NCBI GenBank assembly: GCA_017443025.1
Contig: JAFSPG010000011.1
Coordinates: 1 to 55,169, forward strand
DNA from: Bacteroidales bacterium
GTDB lineage: Bacteria > Bacteroidota > Bacteroidia > Bacteroidales > UBA932
Direction: 5' to 3'
Length of the DNA: 55,169 nucleotides
The position numbers were made by a program, and so were the translations under genes. Below, piece after piece: positions 51,014-55,169 of this stretch. The notes under the pieces were generated by a model that worked only from the letters and a program-made list of their open reading frames with translations, did no database searches and had not been told where the DNA came from. The first letter of the stretch is position 1. Each line of letters begins with the position of its first letter.

Positions 51014-54000
51014 TTACAGGTCAGCAGCGTTGCCGCCACCGTCGGTATAGGATCCGGAGCCGATGATAGTAGCCGTTACGGTAGTTCCTGCAGTTGGCGT
51101 ATCTACTGAAGGTTTGTAGTGGCAATTCTGAATCGTGTTGTTTGAGCCCGATACGCCAACAATGCCACCGACTGGTCTCCCACTATTGCTTAAGGTGAAC
51201 TGCGTTGCATAACAGGAACAGCCATCAACCATACTGTTGGACATATTGCCCACAATCCCACCTAGTCCGGTACTATTCTGTATCTGGTTCGCCTTAATTT
51301 GGCTTCCGTTGTATAGGCTGCCGTTGATAGTGCAGTACTCAGCTTTACCCACAATGCCTCCTGCACCGCGGGCTGCGCATCCACCGCCAATAATACTTTC
51401 GATAGTACAATTACTTATCTGGGCATATTTGGCATAGCCGGCAACACCACCAATCCAGCCGCGTGTGGCGCTCATTGCTGCAGAGGTATTGACAGTGCAG
51501 CCAATAGTTCCGCCGATTTCAATCTGAGCCTCATTTGTGCCTTCTATATAGCCGGCGATACCACCGGTTAGTGTAGTGCTGCCAATGCTATCATTATTGC
51601 CACTCTGAGTACTGGCAGTACTGCCGGTATTTGAGCAGTTCAGTATTTTGCAAGCTCCCTTCATATAAGCCGCAATACCACCAATGTAGAACGAATTGCC
51701 AGCGGCAGAGCTGCTGTTTCCACCTGATATTGCACCAGTATTGGAGCATCCCGTAATTGTGATATCCTGCTCAGTTTTACCGAGGATACCGCCAACATAA
51801 AGATCATTCATAGCAACAGCTGCTGCGGTTATGGCCATATTGATGGCACCGCCATTGTTCTTGCAGTTCGAGATTGTTCCAGGAGCGTCCATGCGCCCAA
51901 CGACACCAGAAACAATCAAATCATGTATGAGACCTTTGTTGTTGGAAACATCCACGTTGCCGCTATTGTCGCAACCTGTAACGGTGACATCAGACTCATT
52001 GATGACATACCCCACGATGCCACCGAGGTAGTTGCCACTATGGCTGTCGGTGCTTTCGGTGCATGCGATGAAATTAATACGTACACGTCCGCTGTTATCT
52101 GCATTATCGACCGTTCCTGAGCCTGTCATCTTACCGATGATACCCCCAATCTTTATATCCGTGACGGGAACCGTGCTGGCACCCGCGGCGGTACGTACTT
52201 CACCGCCATTAGTGCAGTCCTTGACCGGATTGGTGGCGTCAGTGAGGCCCACGATACCGCCAATGTAGTTGCCGCTATAGGATATATTGGCTGGAAGGTA
52301 GAAGTAAACCTGTGCGGAGTATTCAACACCTGCATCCACTACATTTTCGCAGTTTTCGATGGTGCTCAAAGCGCCCGACGCCCTGCCTGCTATACCGCCC
52401 AAATATACTTTACTGGCTCCCAAGGTAGGGCTCCCATTCCAGCGGAAATAAGTTCGGCCGGTATTCTTTGCATTTTTGACGGCAGCCTCAGTAAGACCAA
52501 CGATACCGCCGAGATTATAACCTTGAAATTGCTGCGTAAAAGTGGGAGAATGATAGACCTGGCCAGAGTTGGTAATATCTTTGGATGCTCCGCCAACAAC
52601 AATTCCTTTATTGTAACCGATAACGCCTCCAATACATTCTAATGAATGTTCATCATCTTCCATGGATGAAATCTGAAGATCCGCCGTATTATGTACGTCT
52701 GAAACTTTATTGTTTGCGATGTTTTCTCCTATAACACCACCAAGATAAACATATCGCCCTGCTCTTGCGCTTTGCCCGGTTGTCATTTGGTTAACGGCAG
52801 CATTGTTGGTGCAATTGGAAATTGTGCCGGCATTATAGCCTGCAATGCCGCCAAGATCCTGATTCTTGGGATTGGAACGATGCTGCACTGTTCCATTGTT
52901 CGTACATCCGGTGACAGTTCCGGTTGCATTGACTTTGCCTACAATACCGCCAGACTTCATATAGCAGCAATTATCGTCAGTCCTATAAACAGAGCAAGCA
53001 ATGGTCGCGGCATTGGTGCAGGAAGACACTGTTCCGTTGTTCAGCTCGCCGACTATGCCGCCTACGGCCGAATTATATGCAACAGTTGTCTTATTAACAA
53101 TTTTTCCATTGAAACCGCTATACGCGCTAGCCTCATCTGCGTGGTCTGCTGTAGAGTTTGAGGAGGAAACGCTGGCTCCACCATCAACAAATCCAACCAC
53201 ACCGCCAATTATCAAATAGGGATTAGCAGTATCTGTAGAAGTTATTTCAGCTGCGTTACTTATGGCACCCTTGAAATATGAACCGGTTATATTGGATGAG
53301 GAAGTCTTTATTCTGCCCGCCAAGCCACCAATGATGAGTTTCTTGGTAGACTCGAATCCGTCCGGAGTAGAAATAAGGCCTGAATACTCACTGCCATTCT
53401 GGATAACGCCACCATTGGCGTATCCAACAAGCCCGCCCAACGACGTCATATTAGTTACACCTGTTTTGTTGGCCAGACTGACATCAGCTGCTACTTTGAC
53501 ATTGTCGATTGTGCCTTTGTGATACCCGACAATGGCGCCAAACATACCCTCGGCATCGTTTTTATGGGTAAATGTAAAAGAGCAGTCATCGTTCAAAGTG
53601 AAATTCTTTACATCACCATTGGTCCCAGTATATGCAAATAGTGGAACAATAGCTTCGAGGCCGGAGATGGTATGATTGCCTCCGTCGAAAATGCCATTGA
53701 AATAGTTAGTGTCGTCGTGTCCATTGTCAGCGGTACCTATACCGCCGGTTTCATTGAATTGAGCACTTGTGGTGGCATCGAAAGTGATGTCAGCAGTGAC
53801 GGTAGCGACGAGGCTGCTTCCGAGTTCAGCATACTCATTATTGTTGTATGCGGTGGCGAACTGGATGAGTGTTTCTGCGCTATTGATTTCAACTCCGATT
53901 TCTGTGGCAGTCGGGACGAATTCAAATTCCGGCATTTTGTACAGTTTGCCGGCCTCTCCCTTCCATGAGGAAGCCTTGCTCTTTGTCATTATATGGCCGT

Positions 54001-54757
54001 TGACGTCCTGGACAATGATATCGAAACCATTCTCATATGTTTTTGCGGGAACAACCAGATAATATTCGATAGCGGTAGAGGTCGAGGTTGCCTGGCTCTT
54101 TACTACACGGACTTCCTGTTCAGCAGTGCTACCAGTCGCCGTGGCAAGGGTGATAGGGTCTTTTGTGTAATCAATGCTGAACGTCCCGTTCACCTTTTCG
54201 CTATTTTTACCTTTGAAACGAACAGCTATGATATTATCTTCGTCAACAGTACCACTTCTTTCCTCAGCATGAGCTGCAGTTTCGCGTTTAATCTTAATCT
54301 GCAAAATGGCGCAGAGGTGATTGATTGTTGCGCTTGACCCATCTTCGCTGTAACCGGCCATAGGTAACATGCCGTCAGCGACGTTGCCTGATTTGTAGGA
54401 CTGAATGGCAGGAAGGGTAACGTTCATAGCATCATTCCATATCGATGCCGGATATGCCAAAAGATATGGTGTATTGAGGAGCCCTTCAAACGTAAAAGTG
54501 GCGCTGGTCTCTCCGGGTTCCAGCCCGCTGAGCGCCACTGACGCTACGCCATTTGCGGCAATCTGATCGCCGTTAGACCAATAAACTGTGCGGACACCTT
54601 CTACAGCATCACTCATATAGGTTTTACCTTCGTTAGGAAGACCGACGGTAAGGACGGTTTTGCCCGTAGATACTTCAGGCTTTTCTGTGAGCGATTCCTT
54701 TGCGCAACTTGCCAGCAGCACCGCCGCCGCAAGCATTGAGAAATAACGTGCTTTCAT
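51014..54757 (-). CDS. Large GLUG-repeat surface lipoprotein with fimbrillin-like N-terminus
   Basis: A 1247-residue lipoprotein (MKARYFSMLAAAVLLASC, Cys18). The first 40 residues are almost identical to those of the protein at 43580. The fimbrillin-like module (about 30-300) has YWSNGDQIAANG, TPYLLAYPASIW and KVNGTFSIDYT. By eye about 22 GLUG-type units follow from about 350 (GGIVGELNNGTVSSCTN and variants). The C-terminus DGGGNAADL matches its paralogue. The ATG at 54757 is 1 nt after the stop of a 49-residue peptide gene. Its promoter sits in an inverted repeat, so its expression may switch. I infer a phase-variable adhesin-like protein. Confidence 0.9.
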   Translation of the reverse strand: MKARYFSMLAAAVLLASCAKESLTEKPEVSTGKTVLTVGLPNEGKTYMSDAVEGVRTVYWSNGDQIAANGVASVALSGLEPGETSATFTFEGLLNTPYLLAYPASIWNDAMNVTLPAIQSYKSGNVADGMLPMAGYSEDGSSATINHLCAILQIKIKRETAAHAEERSGTVDEDNIIAVRFKGKNSEKVNGTFSIDYTKDPITLATATGSTAEQEVRVVKSQATSTSTAIEYYLVVPAKTYENGFDIIVQDVNGHIMTKSKASSWKGEAGKLYKMPEFEFVPTATEIGVEINSAETLIQFATAYNNNEYAELGSSLVATVTADITFDATTSAQFNETGGIGTADNGHDDTNYFNGIFDGGNHTISGLEAIVPLFAYTGTNGDVKNFTLNDDCSFTFTHKNDAEGMFGAIVGYHKGTIDNVKVAADVSLANKTGVTNMTSLGGLVGYANGGVIQNGSEYSGLISTPDGFESTKKLIIGGLAGRIKTSSSNITGSYFKGAISNAAEITSTDTANPYLIIGGVVGFVDGGASVSSSNSTADHADEASAYSGFNGKIVNKTTVAYNSAVGGIVGELNNGTVSSCTNAATIACSVYRTDDNCCYMKSGGIVGKVNATGTVTGCTNNGTVQHRSNPKNQDLGGIAGYNAGTISNCTNNAAVNQMTTGQSARAGRYVYLGGVIGENIANNKVSDVHNTADLQISSMEDDEHSLECIGGVIGYNKGIVVGGASKDITNSGQVYHSPTFTQQFQGYNLGGIVGLTEAAVKNAKNTGRTYFRWNGSPTLGASKVYLGGIAGRASGALSTIENCENVVDAGVEYSAQVYFYLPANISYSGNYIGGIVGLTDATNPVKDCTNGGEVRTAAGASTVPVTDIKIGGIIGKMTGSGTVDNADNSGRVRINFIACTESTDSHSGNYLGGIVGYVINESDVTVTGCDNSGNVDVSNNKGLIHDLIVSGVVGRMDAPGTISNCKNNGGAINMAITAAAVAMNDLYVGGILGKTEQDITITGCSNTGAISGGNSSSAAGNSFYIGGIAAYMKGACKILNCSNTGSTASTQSGNNDSIGSTTLTGGIAGYIEGTNEAQIEIGGTIGCTVNTSAAMSATRGWIGGVAGYAKYAQISNCTIESIIGGGCAARGAGGIVGKAEYCTINGSLYNGSQIKANQIQNSTGLGGIVGNMSNSMVDGCSCYATQFTLSNSGRPVGGIVGVSGSNNTIQNCHYKPSVDTPTAGTTVTATIIGSGSYTDGGGNAADL

Positions 54758-54758
54758 A

Positions 54759-54908
54759 TTAATCCCAGTCCTCCTCTTCATCTTTGATTTCAGGTGGAAC
54801 GACACTAAGTAAAACAAAACGAGCCAATTTTAGCTCCAATACCCTGCTGGAAGGCGTTTCGTACCCCTTCCTACAGCCTAAATCATTGATTACTAATTTA
54901 TTTTTCAT
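54759..54908 (-). CDS. Small acidic-tail peptide preceding the second GLUG gene
   Basis: A 49-residue ORF starting MKNKLVINDLGCRKGYETPS and ending KDEEEDWD. It has no clear signal peptide; the middle is hydrophobic (LARFVLLSVVPP). It shares with the peptide at 46776 the GYE(A/T)P motif and the acidic, Trp-containing tail, and also stops 1 nt before its GLUG gene. Its first 17 codons lie in the 100-bp inverted repeat and recur on the other strand at 55117. Function unknown. Confidence 0.7.
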   Translation of the reverse strand: MKNKLVINDLGCRKGYETPSSRVLELKLARFVLLSVVPPEIKDEEEDWD

Positions 54909-54955
54909 TTTGTGCAATATTGAATTAATCGTACTAATTAGTCCGTCAAAGGTAC
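54856..54955. repeat. Left arm of a perfect 100-bp inverted repeat
   Basis: The reverse complement of this arm equals 55070-55169 base for base. The arm holds the -7 box, the ~30-nt leader with the palindrome ACTAATTAGT, and the first 17 codons of the peptide gene. The match stops at 54956, while the outer end is unknown because the window ends there. Confidence 0.95.
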
Positions 54956-54976
54956 TAATTTTTTTTCAAATAACAA
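54947..54976 (-). promoter_or_regulatory. Promoter of the second peptide-GLUG operon, split between arm and spacer
   Basis: On the minus strand TTG (54976 to 54974), a 19-nt spacer and TACCTTTG (54954 to 54947). The -7 box is inside the repeat arm and the -33 element is inside the unique spacer. Confidence 0.75.
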
Positions 54977-55069
54977 GATTTCAGCAACAGAGTGCAAATA
55001 TTTAGTAATCAACAGGTAATAGAAGGCGCTGTGAGGCCAAAAAATAGCCCTGTACTGCTGCAATTTAAG
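54956..55069. other. 114-bp spacer between the inverted repeat arms
   Basis: No ORF is supported. The left end supplies the -33 TTG used leftwards. The right end has CCCTG and nothing like TTG at the distance expected for the rightward -7 box at 55071-55078. Inversion of this segment would place the -33 element before the other arm. Confidence 0.65.
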
Positions 55070-55169
55070 GTACCTTTGACGGACTAATTAGTACGATTAA
55101 TTCAATATTGCACAAAATGAAAAATAAATTAGTAATCAATGATTTAGGCTGTAGGAAGGGGTACGAAAC
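55070..55169. repeat. Right arm of the 100-bp inverted repeat, reaching the window edge
   Basis: Mirror copy of 54856-54955. It contains TACCTTTG at 55071-55078 and the start of a plus-strand peptide gene. The window stops within or at the end of the arm. Confidence 0.95.
55117..55169 (+). CDS. Start of a divergent acidic-tail peptide gene (partial)
   Basis: ATG at 55117 opens the same 17 codons as the peptide at 54759 (MKNKLVINDLGCRKGYE) and runs off the edge. By analogy a third GLUG-type lipoprotein gene would follow, transcribed rightwards. Its -7 box is present but no good -33 element is in place, so in this orientation it is probably silent. Confidence 0.5.
   Translation, partial: MKNKLVINDLGCRKGYE

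Noticed and set aside
43580-54757. CRISPR-like or tandem DNA repeats
   Set aside because: The regular pattern comes from GLUG protein units; the DNA units vary in length and sequence and there are no spacers or cas genes.
54856-55169. Simple rho-independent terminator
   Set aside because: The arms are 100 bp with a 114-bp loop and contain promoter and coding signals, which is not terminator structure.

Overview
This window comes from a member of the Bacteroidota, almost certainly order Bacteroidales. The signs are Bacteroidetes-type promoters (TTG/TTTG about 19-20 nt before TAnnTTTG) before many genes, start codons that mostly lack Shine-Dalgarno sequences, the Bacteroidetes block rpmB-rpmG-DUF4295-ftsY, DUF4296, DUF4199, DUF3575 and Mfa2-type proteins, and many SPII lipoproteins. 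The genus cannot be fixed from the sequence; a gut or rumen Rikenellaceae- or Cryptobacteroides-like organism would fit.

Layout. 25-134 is the 5S end of an rRNA operon. 364-1912 (minus) holds a DUF4199 membrane protein and a GT2 glycosyltransferase. 1998-7297 is a translation and secretion block: thrS, infC, rpmI, rplT, lepB, rpmB, rpmG and a DUF4295 protein. infC appears to start at ATC behind a strong Shine-Dalgarno sequence, and the DUF4295 gene also has one. 7400-13372 carries ftsY, a palindromic element, pheT, a DUF4296 lipoprotein, an amidohydrolase and a radical SAM protein. deoC and a small membrane protein follow. 14787-17702 (minus) is a three-gene envelope operon: a HELAH zincin-like lipoprotein, a DUF3575 outer-membrane protein and a Mfa2/FimB-like lipoprotein.

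17908-23427 has tRNA-Leu(CAG), a D-2-hydroxyacid dehydrogenase, guaA, typA/bipA, DUF177, rpmF and tRNA-Arg(CCT). 23607 is a 51-residue lipoprotein. 23819-28584 is an L-rhamnose operon (secreted GalM-like epimerase, rhaB, rhaA, rhaT) with no aldolase in view. 28662-34416 holds an uncharacterised membrane-anchored protein, an acyl-CoA synthetase, dCMP deaminase and a CtpA protease. 34403-38261 (minus) holds an SGNH hydrolase, asnS, udk and a TonB-like protein. A second acyl-CoA synthetase follows.

The right 15 kb is accessory surface biology. Three lipoproteins share a fimbrillin-like N-terminal module. One (40886-43417) carries a calcineurin-type phosphoesterase; two (43580-46774 and 51014-54757) carry long GLUG-repeat solenoids. 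Each GLUG gene starts 1 nt after the stop of a 46-49-residue peptide gene with a Gly-Tyr-Glu motif and an acidic, Trp-containing C-terminus. Between the two GLUG units lie a MurNAc-salvage operon (murK-like, histidine phosphatase, murQ) and a Mpi/Hin-like serine recombinase. At the window edge the second unit's -7 box, leader and peptide start lie in a perfect 100-bp inverted repeat. Its mirror copy starts a divergent peptide gene that runs off the edge. The only good -33 element lies in the 114-bp spacer, so flipping the spacer would move promoter activity from one unit to the other. This candidate invertible split promoter is the most interesting feature here. An assembly fold-back must be excluded first.
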